8,001 bases of DNA. Origin: Planctomycetales bacterium. Its GTDB lineage: Bacteria > Planctomycetota > Phycisphaerae > SM23-33. Below the pieces are notes generated by a model. That model saw only the letters and a list, made by a program, of their open reading frames with translations. It did not search any database and was not told the origin of the DNA. Position numbers and translations under genes: made by a program. Below, piece by piece: positions 1 through 6,587 of the stretch (its first letter is position 1; the number at the start of each line of letters is the position of its first letter). Location: assembly GCA_030631085.1 (NCBI GenBank), contig DAOVLV010000067.1, forward strand, positions 1 to 8,001, in the 5' to 3' direction.

Positions 1-706
1 AACCGACCTCCTCGATAATACCTTCGTGGTCGCCTATTTTGACCCTTTCGCCCATCTGGAAAGGCCTGTCCGTGAAGATCGTTATCGAGCCGAAGAAATT
101 GGCGAGCGTGTCCTTTGCAGCCAATGCGAACGCAAGACCGCCTATGCCCAAGCCGGTCAGAAGCGTGCCAATGTCCCAGTGGAAAATGTTCTGGGCGATG
201 AACAGGCCCGCAACGATGATAACGAATATGCGCAGCGTCTTGCGGATGATGGGAACCAACTGGTCGTCCAGTTGAGTGTGCGTCTTTGCCGTCAATCGCA
301 GGAGGAACATTTCCAGAACATCAACGAGGCGATAGACTGCCCAGCCGACGGCGATTACAACGATAGTTTTGCATACGGCTGTCCACAACCACAGGAGGTT
401 TCTCTCAGTATCGGCAGCATCGGTAAAGATGACGTTATCAAGATGCATGAACACCCTGGCCGAGAAAAGCCCGGCGGCGAAGATCAGCAGGGCAATCGGC
501 TTGGCGAGTGAGCGTAGGATTGTTCCGGCAGCGACGAATCGTTGCTTTTGGATTAATCTCTGTCCCTGATGGATGAGAATGAAAGATACAATTTTTCCGA
601 CGATAAACGTAACCAGCAGCACCCCCAGCAAAACTGCCCATTGCCAGGCGGCATTGTTGAGGAATTCGGCGTTATACCAAGTCGTTTGTGCGAGAGTCGA
701 TATCAT
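1..706 (-). CDS. MscS-family mechanosensitive ion channel, C-terminus beyond the window
   Basis: This is the N-terminal 235 residues of a small-conductance mechanosensitive channel, an inner-membrane protein that opens under membrane tension to release solutes during hypo-osmotic shock (known for the family). The reading frame is open to the left edge. Hydrophobic segments lie near residues 21-45, 67-87, 104-125 and 157-173. They are followed by the Gly/Ala-rich pore helix at about 180-207 and the start of the beta domain, with TDRPFQMGERVKIGD at 212-226, the family signature region. Escherichia coli MscS reaches its pore helix near residue 96, so this protein carries extra N-terminal membrane helices, as in longer MscS-like members. 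The ATG at 704-706 is the first start after an in-frame TAA and has an AGGAA ribosome binding site about 9 bases upstream. The C-terminal vestibule domain cannot be seen, so the exact subfamily is open. Confidence 0.93.
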   Translation of the reverse strand, partial: MISTLAQTTWYNAEFLNNAAWQWAVLLGVLLVTFIVGKIVSFILIHQGQRLIQKQRFVAAGTILRSLAKPIALLIFAAGLFSARVFMHLDNVIFTDAADTERNLLWLWTAVCKTIVVIAVGWAVYRLVDVLEMFLLRLTAKTHTQLDDQLVPIIRKTLRIFVIIVAGLFIAQNIFHWDIGTLLTGLGIGGLAFALAAKDTLANFFGSITIFTDRPFQMGERVKIGDHEGIIEEVG

Positions 707-745
707 TATGGTTATTCCTGAATCGCGGTTCCTTTAGAGCGGCAG

Positions 746-774
746 ACTATACCATGTAACAACGGTCTTGTCAT
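746..774 (-). promoter_or_regulatory. Sigma-70-type promoter of the MscS-like gene
   Basis: Read on the minus strand, ATGACA (769-774) and TATAGT (746-751) are separated by exactly 17 bases. A TG dinucleotide one base before the -10 box makes it an extended -10 promoter. Transcription would begin near position 739, leaving a leader of about 33 nt before the ATG at 706. Position and spacing fit well. Activity is inferred. Confidence 0.65.
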
Positions 775-802
775 GGGGTGAATTGGCGTGTTAAAATAAG
801 TC

Positions 803-875
803 GGACCGGGAATCGTCGGGACGTTTTCACGCCCCTGCGAGAGAGGTTTCCCTCCGCCTCCCGGCTTCCCGGTCC
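803..875. repeat. Long imperfect hairpin in the divergent intergenic region
   Basis: A perfect 10-base inverted repeat (GGACCGGGAA at 803-812, TTCCCGGTCC at 866-875) encloses a second 7-bp stem (815-821 with 859-865, one G-T pair), offset only by a two-base bulge at 813-814. The loop has a further short stem (843-846 with 851-854). About 17 bp of GC-rich stem in 73 bases is far more than chance folding. It lies upstream of the MscS-like promoter and upstream of the plus-strand promoter at 1011, so it is not in the predicted leader of either gene. On the plus strand four T follow directly (876-879). It could be a terminator, a small structured RNA or a dispersed palindromic element. Confidence 0.55.
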
Positions 876-919
876 TTTTCCCCCTATCGGCTCCATTTCG
901 GGCAATGTTTAACAAGATT

Positions 920-939
920 ATTTGCAAATTCTCGAATTT
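920..939. promoter_or_regulatory. Overlapping AT-rich palindromes, possible operator
   Basis: ATTTGCAAAT (920-929) is a perfect 10-base palindrome. AAATTC (926-931) and GAATTT (934-939) form a second inverted repeat around a TC centre. Both sit in the AT-rich part of the divergent region, between the MscS-like promoter and the rny promoter. The arrangement is what a dimeric regulator site looks like, but such palindromes also arise by chance in AT-rich DNA and I recognise no known operator. The rest of 876-1010 shows no convincing gene. A weak TATATA at 962-967 could be a secondary -10 box. Confidence 0.25.
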
Positions 940-1010
940 ACGGTTTTTTGTAACGGCCTGTTATATAAGGCATTAGCAAATAGATATCCGTTAATAAAAG
1001 TAATTCGTAC

Positions 1011-1039
1011 TTGACGTGCCTCTTTTGACCGATTAATAT
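1011..1039 (+). promoter_or_regulatory. Sigma-70-type promoter upstream of rny
   Basis: TTGACG (1011-1016) and TAATAT (1034-1039) are separated by exactly 17 bases on the plus strand in an AT-rich setting, a near-consensus housekeeping promoter. An overlapping TATAGT at 1037-1042 has a poorer spacing of 20. Transcription would start near 1046, giving rny a leader of about 500 nt. A closer promoter is possible, but none as good is visible. Confidence 0.55.
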
Positions 1040-1279
1040 AGTGTTAAGGATTGGATCGTGGTCGGGGAGTTGTTTCCCGGCCCGATCATGGACAAGTAGC
1101 AGAATGGACAGCTGAAGAGTATTGCGGCAGGGAAGTCGTGTGAAGAGGTTTTCTCCCGTTGCAGGTGCTCGGAGTCGGTGAACAACCGATTTCCCGCACG
1201 TTGCTTTCGGGTCAGAAATTTAAGGCAGTTAACGTCATGACCGTATTGGTCAAAGATGTATCGGGATGTTGGGATTTTT

Positions 1280-1311
1280 CGGATGCGGTTTGCTTTCCAT
1301 CCGGGGTTTTT
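1280..1311 (+). terminator. Possible intrinsic terminator or attenuator inside the rny leader
   Basis: CGGATG (1280-1285) pairs with CATCCG (1298-1303) and is followed by GGG and then five T (1307-1311). The stem is short and the loop 12 bases long, so it would be weak. If it works, transcripts from the promoter at 1011 could end here as an RNA of about 265 nt. Confidence 0.25.
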
Positions 1312-1464
1312 GGTCGAATCGTCGGGAGAGTCCCAAGGCGGTAACGCGACTATTGAGCACACAATGCGTTCGTATGCATCCGATGACTGCATGAAATCAT
1401 TCTGACCTGACGGGTTTGGGGATAAAGCAACTCCCCGAAGCTTCTGATCCGTAGCATACCTGCC

Positions 1465-1513
1465 GCGGACGTCGGCATGTCGAAGGTTGAAAAGTCTTCG
1501 CGCCGATGTCTGC
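1465..1513 (+). promoter_or_regulatory. Start-proximal stem-loop in the rny leader
   Basis: GCGGACGTCGG (1465-1475) pairs fully, with two G-T pairs, to CCGATGTCTGC (1503-1513). After an internal loop, CGAAG (1481-1485) pairs with CTTCG (1496-1500). This is the strongest fold in the leader and ends 22 bases before the ribosome binding site at 1536. Its position suits a cleavage or translation-control element. Autoregulation of an RNase through its own leader is established for Escherichia coli RNase E, but for this gene it is only inference. Confidence 0.45.
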
Positions 1514-1549
1514 CATACTCCCAAGCCGGTAGCATAAAGGGATATAACT

Positions 1550-3136
1550 ATGTACACATACGCAATTCTTTCTCAGAGTCCAGGCGAGACAGTAGCAGTG
1601 GTTCTGGTCAGTCTGGTTGTTGGTATTGTCGGTTCGCTGGTGATTCGCGCGTTTTTGGTTCGTCGTCAGGAAAAGGTGCTGGGGCAGGAAATTGAGGTCC
1701 GATTGGCCGCTGCCGAATCCGAGGCAGAAAGAATCAAGGCCCAGGCCCAGGTGGAGGCAAAGAGTGAATTCATTACTCGTCGAAACGAGTTCGACGAAGA
1801 GACCAAAACCGCCAGAGCGGAACTTCGTAGCGAGGAAAAACGCATCTCCAAACGCGAAGACCTTATCAACCAGAAAATGGAGATGCTGGTAATAAAGGAG
1901 CGGTCGGCGGATGCGGCTGAAAGGGCCATCAAAGAGCGCGAAAAATCTCTCGTCGCCAAGGACCGACACCTGAACGAACTGATCGCCCAGCAGAAAAGCC
2001 AGTTACTCAAAGTGGCCAACCTGTCAATGGAAAACGCGCGGAAACTCCTCCTCGCCGAAGTCGAGAAGGATATAGAGTCCGATGCCGCCAGGATAATCCA
2101 GCAGCGACTGGAGGAGGCCAACGAAACAGCCGAGGCGAAAGGGCGCGAAATTGTTACGATGGCAATCCAACGCTATGCCGCCGAACATACCAGCGAAGCC
2201 ACTGTCTCGACAGTCAGTATCCCCTCCGATGAGATGAAGGGTCGTGTTATCGGAAGAGAGGGTAGAAACATTCGCGCATTCGAGGCCGCTACCGGCGTTG
2301 ACGTGATTGTGGATGATACGCCCGGTGTGGTCGTAATCTCGGCGTTCGACCTGGTCCGCAGAGAAGTCGCTCGCCTGTCGTTGGAGAAACTCGTCCAGGA
2401 CGGACGAATCCATCCCGCACGGATCGAGGAACTGGTGGAAGATACTCGCCAGGAAGTTAACCGGAAAATACAGGAAATAGGAAAGCAAACGGTAATGGAC
2501 GTCGGTATTCGCGGAATGCACACCAAACTGATCAACCTGCTGGGCCGACTGCAATACCGGACAAGTTACGGGCAGAACGTTCTTCAGCATTCGACTGAAG
2601 TTGCATTCCTGTCGCAAATGATTGCCGACGAAATCGGCTTCGACGGAACACTGGCGAAGCGGTGCGGTTTGCTTCACGATATAGGAAAAGCCGTCGATCA
2701 CGAGATCGAGGGTACGCATCCGCAGATCGGCGCCGACCTGTGCAAGCGGTACGGTGAGGCCGACGAGGTCATAGAGGCCGCTGCGGGACACCACGGCGAC
2801 ATCAAGACACAGTTCATATACACTCCGATAGTTTCCGCCGCTGACGCCATAAGCGCGTCGCGTCCCGGCGCGCGCCGCGAAACGCTCGAGCGATACATCA
2901 AGAGGCTGGAGAAACTTGAAGAGATCGCCGGAAAATTCGCAGGCGTCAAGCAGGCGTACGCTATCCAGGCTGGACGCGAGGTTCGTGTTATGGTCGATGC
3001 CGAAAACGTCGATGACCACCTGTCAGCCAAGGTTGCTCACGATATCGCCAAACGCATCGAGGAAGAGATGCAATACCCCGGCGAAGTCAAGGTAACGCTC
3101 ATCCGGGAAGTACGCTGCGTTGAATACGCTCGGTAA
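1550..3136 (+). CDS. rny: Ribonuclease Y (membrane-anchored endoribonuclease)
   Basis: RNase Y is a membrane-bound endonuclease that starts decay of many mRNAs and takes part in degradosome-like assemblies (known from Bacillus subtilis). The 528-residue length is normal for the family. Domains in order are an N-terminal membrane helix at about 14-36, a long charged coiled coil at about 40-200, a KH RNA-binding domain at about 221-285 with the GRVIGREGRNIR loop at 231-242, and an HD domain at about 335-435. HD metal and catalytic candidates are H347, H376-D377 in LLHDIGK, and H414-H415, so the active site looks intact. The final 90 residues match the usual C-terminal domain. The ATG at 1550 has AAAGGGA seven bases upstream and places the membrane helix correctly. 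The gene stands alone on its strand, behind a long structured leader, and converges with tRNA-Ser. Confidence 0.98.
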   Translation: MYTYAILSQSPGETVAVVLVSLVVGIVGSLVIRAFLVRRQEKVLGQEIEVRLAAAESEAERIKAQAQVEAKSEFITRRNEFDEETKTARAELRSEEKRISKREDLINQKMEMLVIKERSADAAERAIKEREKSLVAKDRHLNELIAQQKSQLLKVANLSMENARKLLLAEVEKDIESDAARIIQQRLEEANETAEAKGREIVTMAIQRYAAEHTSEATVSTVSIPSDEMKGRVIGREGRNIRAFEAATGVDVIVDDTPGVVVISAFDLVRREVARLSLEKLVQDGRIHPARIEELVEDTRQEVNRKIQEIGKQTVMDVGIRGMHTKLINLLGRLQYRTSYGQNVLQHSTEVAFLSQMIADEIGFDGTLAKRCGLLHDIGKAVDHEIEGTHPQIGADLCKRYGEADEVIEAAAGHHGDIKTQFIYTPIVSAADAISASRPGARRETLERYIKRLEKLEEIAGKFAGVKQAYAIQAGREVRVMVDAENVDDHLSAKVAHDIAKRIEEEMQYPGEVKVTLIREVRCVEYAR

Positions 3137-3151
3137 GACGAGAAAAATCCG

Positions 3152-3175
3152 CCGTTCGACTGCGCTCACGACAGG
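3152..3175. repeat. Short element resembling a dispersed intergenic repeat
   Basis: Just after the rny stop, the stretch with TTCGACTGCGCTCACGACAG (3155-3174) resembles short intergenic sequences of the type TTCGACTRCGCTCAGGACAGG that I recall from many environmental bacterial genomes. It is not a clear palindrome here and occurs once in the window. The repeat identity rests on memory and cannot be verified from this sequence alone. Confidence 0.3.
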
Positions 3176-3193
3176 CAATTCGCAATTTAATAA

Positions 3194-3284
<91 letters not shown>

Positions 3285-3305
3285 GGGTTGTACGCAAATC
3301 TCTAT

Positions 3306-3356
3306 CCAATAGGTACTTAAGCAAGTCGTCTTATTGGTGCTCACATGCGATTTTTT
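3306..3356 (+). terminator. Hairpin with distal T-run, possible weak terminator
   Basis: CCAATA (3306-3311) pairs with TATTGG (3332-3337), and inside it ACTT (3315-3318) pairs with AAGT (3323-3326). A run of six T follows at 3351-3356, but 13 bases after the stem, which is not the classical layout. It could end rny transcripts that read through antisense to tRNA-Ser. The rest of 3285-3521 holds no gene I can support. Confidence 0.2.
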
Positions 3357-3490
3357 ATTAACGACAACCGGACAACACGCTACAACCCTACCGTTAGACC
3401 ACCCAGTTGTCAAGGACGTCTGCAACCATTTTCTCAGCTACCAATATCAGTAGGCCAAGGGGAAAGAAATCACGATGCGCCGGTTCAAAT

Positions 3491-3507
3491 CCACTACGGT
3501 CCAGTGG
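3491..3507 (-). terminator. Small hairpin just downstream of the HEAT-repeat gene
   Basis: CCACT (3491-3495) and AGTGG (3503-3507) form a perfect 5-bp stem with a 7-base loop, about 15 bases beyond the stop codon of the HEAT-repeat gene on the minus strand. No U-tract follows, so it could act as an mRNA 3' end stabiliser or a rho-dependent pause rather than an intrinsic terminator, or it could be chance. Confidence 0.2.
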
Positions 3508-3521
3508 AAGTGTTCTGTCGG

Positions 3522-6443
3522 CTACCTCCTGAAATCATCCGGGATTGAACGGTTCATCTCTGGAAAACGCATCGAAGGCATTCTTCCGGGTTCTTTTTGT
3601 CGGCGTTTCAGCCATGCCCGGGCGGCGCGCCGGAGCCTCGGCCGACCTGACTCTATGAAGTCCTCGGCAAGAACGACGCTGCCGCTATCAGTCAACAGGC
3701 GAATTAATTCATCCGTAATCTGACGATCATTCGGTTTAAGGGTTCCAAGTGCGTACACCGCGTTTTTCACGGCGGGCCTGTGGTCGCTGTGAATGTCCGC
3801 CATCAGGACCTTCCTGGTTACGGACCATCGCTCTAGTAGTTTGTCATTCTGTCGCCGGGCAAAGAGATAATGGACGCGTTCGGCGTTGTTGGAAGGTTTC
3901 CAGGATAGTTTATTGAGCGCTTCGGCGGCAGTCGATCCGGCGTGGTCGTCGGCCAGGGTCGCAACCAGTCCCGGAATGGAACGCTTGTCGTTCAGTTTGC
4001 ATAATGCCTCGGCAGCGTATTCCCGGACATAGTCATTTTCGTCTTTCAGGGCTTCGACCAGAGGCATGACAGCGGGGGGGCCGATTTTTACAAGTGTATC
4101 AGCCGCTATACGGGCCAGATGCGTGTGTGTCTTCATTAATTCAACGAGCGGTTTGACGGCAGGTGCTCCGATTTTCGCCAGTGCTTTGGCCGGTGGTTTG
4201 GGGTCGTAAAACTGTCTTCTGTTTTTCATCGCTGCGATAAGCGGCTTGACAGCACCGGGACCCATCTTGCTCAGCGTCCCAGCGGCGGCGACGCGTGTGA
4301 ACTTATCGGAATCCTTCACCGCAACTCCCAGCGGCTTCAGCGCCGGTGCGCCCAACCTGACCGCTTCGGTCCATCTTCCCAGCGCCACGAAGAAACAGGC
4401 CCTCTCGGCTTCGGTTCCGGGTTTCCACTCGAGCCTCTGTAAGCACCCGGCGGCTGTCCGGCGACTGCGATTCCGCGGTGCCTTGAGCATCGCCACGAGC
4501 GGCTCGATTGACTCAGGACCAGGTTGCCGACGCCCCAGGAAAGGATCGCCAAAGACGCTGTTACAAACCTTCTGCCTTTCGGTAACGGGGCGCCATTTCA
4601 GCCGCCTGAGAATGTCAACGGCCTGGAGCCGAAGCGTAACAGGAGCATCCTTGTCCACGAGTTTCACAGCCAACGGTTCGACGGACAAGGGGCCTAGATC
4701 GATTAATGCCTTCCATGCCCGATTCTGAACGCGATCGTTTTCGATACTCAAAGCCGTTATCAGTGCTGTAACCGCTTTTTTGTCCTTCAGTCCGCCAAGA
4801 GCCTCAACGGCAGCAAGTCTGACTCGTGGGTCGGTGTCTTTGAGGGCGTCAGCCAGCGGACCGACGGCGCGCTTGTCACCCAATTTTCCTAATGCATTCG
4901 CCGCAGCGCACCGCATGAACCAATCCTTGTCCTTGAGCAATTCCATCAGTGGCGGTATGGCTCGCTTATCGCGAAGTTTGCCCAGAGACTTTACCGATGC
5001 GTTCGATACCTTCGCCTCGCGGTCGCCCAATAATTTGAGCAGCGGCATAACGGCCCGTTTATCGCCCAGTTTCCCCAGCGCGGCAGCGGCGGAGGCGCGG
5101 GTCTTGTCGTCCGGCGATTCCAATGCCGCCAGAAGCGGTTTAAAGGACACTTTGCCGAGTTTGACCGCCTTATCGCATTGTCCTGTTACCGCGAGGAACT
5201 TGGCGCGATCCTCGTCGTTATCGAACTTGGGCTTAAGCCCTTTCAGCGCCTCGCCGGCAGCCTTTCGGGCACGGGCGTCCTTGTCGTTGAGGGCGGTAAT
5301 CAGCGGCCGAATGGCATCTTTACCACCGAGTTGTCCCAGCGACATAGCGGCTGCGGTTCGGACCTGCTCGTCCTCGTCCTTTATCGCTGCAATCAGCGGC
5401 TCGACAGCGCGTTTGTCACCCAGTTTCCCCAGTGCTTCGGCGGCCCTGCACCGAGTGCCCCAATTTTTGTCTTTCAGCATGGCAATGACCGGTTTGACTG
5501 CGCGCTTATCGCCCAATCCGCCCAGCGCCCTGGTTATGCCCTGTCGCTCCTGGAAACTCCTGTCACCCAGAAGCCCGATTAGCGGCTCGACCGCCCGTTT
5601 GTCACCAAGTTTAATCAGGTCATACCATTTGCTCGACGCAATCAACATCGCCACGCGCTCATCGGGATTTGTCGGTTTCCAGTCCAGTTTCTTCAGCGCC
5701 CTTGCTGCGGCGCTTCGCGTCCGTCCACCCTTGTTCAGCAGAATCGCCACGAGAGCCTTGACGGCCCGCTTGTCACCCAGATTTCCCAGCGCCCGTGACG
5801 CTTCGGCCCGTACGTCGTCGCTGCCGTCGGCAAGGGCGGCGATGAGTGGTTCGACGGCGCGCTTATCGCCGGTTTTTCCCAGACCCCCGGCTGCTCGATA
5901 ACGCACACCTGAGGACTTGTCGGTCAATGCGGCGATCAGTGGTTCCAGCGGTTGCTTCACGTCCAGTTTCGCCAAGGCTCCGGCGGCAAGGCGGCGGATG
6001 CGGGCGTCCTTGTCCTTGAGTGCTTCGGTTAGCGGCTCGACCGCAACGGGACCGAAACTCGCCAACGTCTGCTCCATGGAAGCAGCCGTCATCGGGTTCA
6101 TCATCATCGCCGTCCTCATCATCTCGATTATCGGTCTGATGGCCCGCTCGTCGCCCAGACTCGCCAGCGCACGCGCCGCATTTACGCCTACATCATTATG
6201 CTTGTCTTTCAGCGCAGCAATCAGCGGTTCGACTGCCGCTTTGTCGCGCCGGATGCCCAGAGATTTGGCCGCTGCGGCGCGCACGTGCCACGACTTGTCC
6301 TGCTTCAATGTCGTAACGAGCAAGCCCACTGCCCGCTTGTCACGCAGACGCCACAGCCTCTCGGCGGTCAGTTTGCGGGCGTTATAGTCCCCCTTGGTCA
6401 ACAGGCGCGATAGCGCCTCGACGGATGGCGGACCTATGTTCAC
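3522..6443 (-). CDS. Large HEAT-repeat protein (PBS-lyase HEAT-like repeats), possibly N-terminally truncated
   Basis: The 973 residues are almost wholly HEAT-like helical repeats of about 31 residues, each built around a turn such as LGDKRAVEPLIAALKD. Exact GDKRAV occurs seven times (from residues 192, 223, 280, 311, 342, 460 and 522), often spaced exactly 31 apart. Five non-HEAT inserts of about 28 residues, typically WKP followed by an E-R pair, interrupt the array near residues 253, 403, 615, 671 and 846. No signal peptide, membrane helix or catalytic domain is visible, so a cytoplasmic protein-binding scaffold is the best inference and no substrate can be named. The C-terminus (about 930-973) is basic and not repeat-like. 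The start is GTG at 6443 with no ribosome binding site. The frame stays open to a TAA 19 codons upstream, and those codons look HEAT-like, so the true N-terminus may be lost. It lies 144 bases downstream of the histidine kinase. Confidence 0.88.
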   Translation of the reverse strand: MNIGPPSVEALSRLLTKGDYNARKLTAERLWRLRDKRAVGLLVTTLKQDKSWHVRAAAAKSLGIRRDKAAVEPLIAALKDKHNDVGVNAARALASLGDERAIRPIIEMMRTAMMMNPMTAASMEQTLASFGPVAVEPLTEALKDKDARIRRLAAGALAKLDVKQPLEPLIAALTDKSSGVRYRAAGGLGKTGDKRAVEPLIAALADGSDDVRAEASRALGNLGDKRAVKALVAILLNKGGRTRSAAARALKKLDWKPTNPDERVAMLIASSKWYDLIKLGDKRAVEPLIGLLGDRSFQERQGITRALGGLGDKRAVKPVIAMLKDKNWGTRCRAAEALGKLGDKRAVEPLIAAIKDEDEQVRTAAAMSLGQLGGKDAIRPLITALNDKDARARKAAGEALKGLKPKFDNDEDRAKFLAVTGQCDKAVKLGKVSFKPLLAALESPDDKTRASAAAALGKLGDKRAVMPLLKLLGDREAKVSNASVKSLGKLRDKRAIPPLMELLKDKDWFMRCAAANALGKLGDKRAVGPLADALKDTDPRVRLAAVEALGGLKDKKAVTALITALSIENDRVQNRAWKALIDLGPLSVEPLAVKLVDKDAPVTLRLQAVDILRRLKWRPVTERQKVCNSVFGDPFLGRRQPGPESIEPLVAMLKAPRNRSRRTAAGCLQRLEWKPGTEAERACFFVALGRWTEAVRLGAPALKPLGVAVKDSDKFTRVAAAGTLSKMGPGAVKPLIAAMKNRRQFYDPKPPAKALAKIGAPAVKPLVELMKTHTHLARIAADTLVKIGPPAVMPLVEALKDENDYVREYAAEALCKLNDKRSIPGLVATLADDHAGSTAAEALNKLSWKPSNNAERVHYLFARRQNDKLLERWSVTRKVLMADIHSDHRPAVKNAVYALGTLKPNDRQITDELIRLLTDSGSVVLAEDFIESGRPRLRRAARAWLKRRQKEPGRMPSMRFPEMNRSIPDDFRR
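4770..5870 (-). repeat. 93-bp tandem coding repeats within the HEAT gene
   Basis: The DNA repeats with a 93-base period matching the 31-residue HEAT unit. The best-kept part of each unit encodes GDKRAV (residues 192-197 through the diverged KDKKAV at 553-558) and is visible on the plus strand as recurring GCGCTTRTCRCCCA-like strings. Units differ by many substitutions, so the repeats are old rather than newly amplified. WKP inserts break the phase at 5604-5687 and 5154-5237. Confidence 0.8.
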
Positions 6444-6577
6444 CAGTGCCGAACATGGAGCCGCCGGCGAAGCGTCCGAATCAACCGCTCCTCGCCATTA
6501 CCTCGGCCAGTACGACGGCCCGGAAAACCGCGAACGCCACCACCGCTTCATCGCGGAGTGTGAGGTGGAGAACCGGT
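6444..6577 (-). other. Gap between kinase and HEAT genes, possible degenerate 5' end of the HEAT gene
   Basis: No ATG, GTG or TTG start with a ribosome binding site lies in the HEAT frame here. The 18 codons between the in-frame TAA and the GTG read WRGAVDSDASPAAPCSAL, followed by VNIGPPSVEAL of the annotated protein. This resembles residues 707-734 of the same protein (AVKDSD...LSKMGPGAVKPL). It therefore looks like the remains of a preceding HEAT helix. Farther upstream, another frame encodes a short hydrophobic stretch (AVVAFAVFRAVVLAEV) with no start signal. No promoter is recognised. Confidence 0.4.
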
Positions 6578-6587
6578 GGGGGGGGGG
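6578..6587. repeat. Homopolymer run of ten G (C on the minus strand)
   Basis: Ten consecutive G follow immediately after the kinase stop codon (TGA at 6588-6590 on the minus strand). Length changes here would not alter the kinase. Such runs are prone to replication slippage and to sequencing or assembly error, so the true length and the adjoining junction deserve caution. Confidence 0.9.

Larger units (their letters stand above)
1046..1549 (+). promoter_or_regulatory. Long structured 5' leader of rny, or leader plus a separate small RNA
   Basis: There is no credible protein gene in these 504 bases, but they carry a chain of plus-strand stem-loops. A 12-bp hairpin lies at 1054-1087 (GATCG, bulged T, GGTCGGG, pairing with CCCGGCC and CGATC). 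A stem of about 10 bp pairs 1122-1132 with 1155-1164. Others are at 1173-1191 (7 bp), 1238-1252 (5 bp), 1280-1303 (6 bp), 1415-1439 (7 bp) and 1465-1513 (16 bp). The short motif GTAGCATA occurs twice (1451-1458 and 1530-1537). The ribosome binding site AAAGGGA is at 1536-1542. I looked for conserved cores of common riboswitches, RNase P RNA and tmRNA and found none. A role in control of rny is inference. Confidence 0.4.

Noticed and set aside
26..511. A 161-codon plus-strand frame at the left edge
   Set aside because: The minus strand here encodes a clear MscS channel, and the plus-strand product has no family features.
712..927. A 71-codon minus-strand frame across the long hairpin
   Set aside because: Its sequence is dominated by the inverted repeat and low-complexity Gly/Pro text, and it spans the MscS-like promoter.
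1395..1440. TGACCTGACGGG text suggesting a TPP riboswitch
   Set aside because: The CTGAGA partner and the rest of the conserved TPP core are absent, and rny is not a thiamine gene.
1033..1969. Minus-strand frames of 174 and 190 codons over the rny leader and 5' end
   Set aside because: They overlap the rny coding sequence and the structured leader, show no domain and lack start signals.
2024..3019. A 331-codon open frame on the minus strand opposite rny
   Set aside because: It lies wholly within the intact rny gene, has no recognisable domain and is explained by rny codon use.
3522..3531. Perfect AGGAGG at the end of the HEAT gene on the minus strand
   Set aside because: It is simply the two final arginine codons before TAG. 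No start codon follows at ribosome-binding distance, so it serves no downstream gene.
4780..5901. A 373-codon open frame on the plus strand opposite the HEAT gene
   Set aside because: It mirrors the codon pattern of the 93-base repeats, has low-complexity Ser/Arg/Ala composition and no ribosome binding site. It is a shadow of the real gene.
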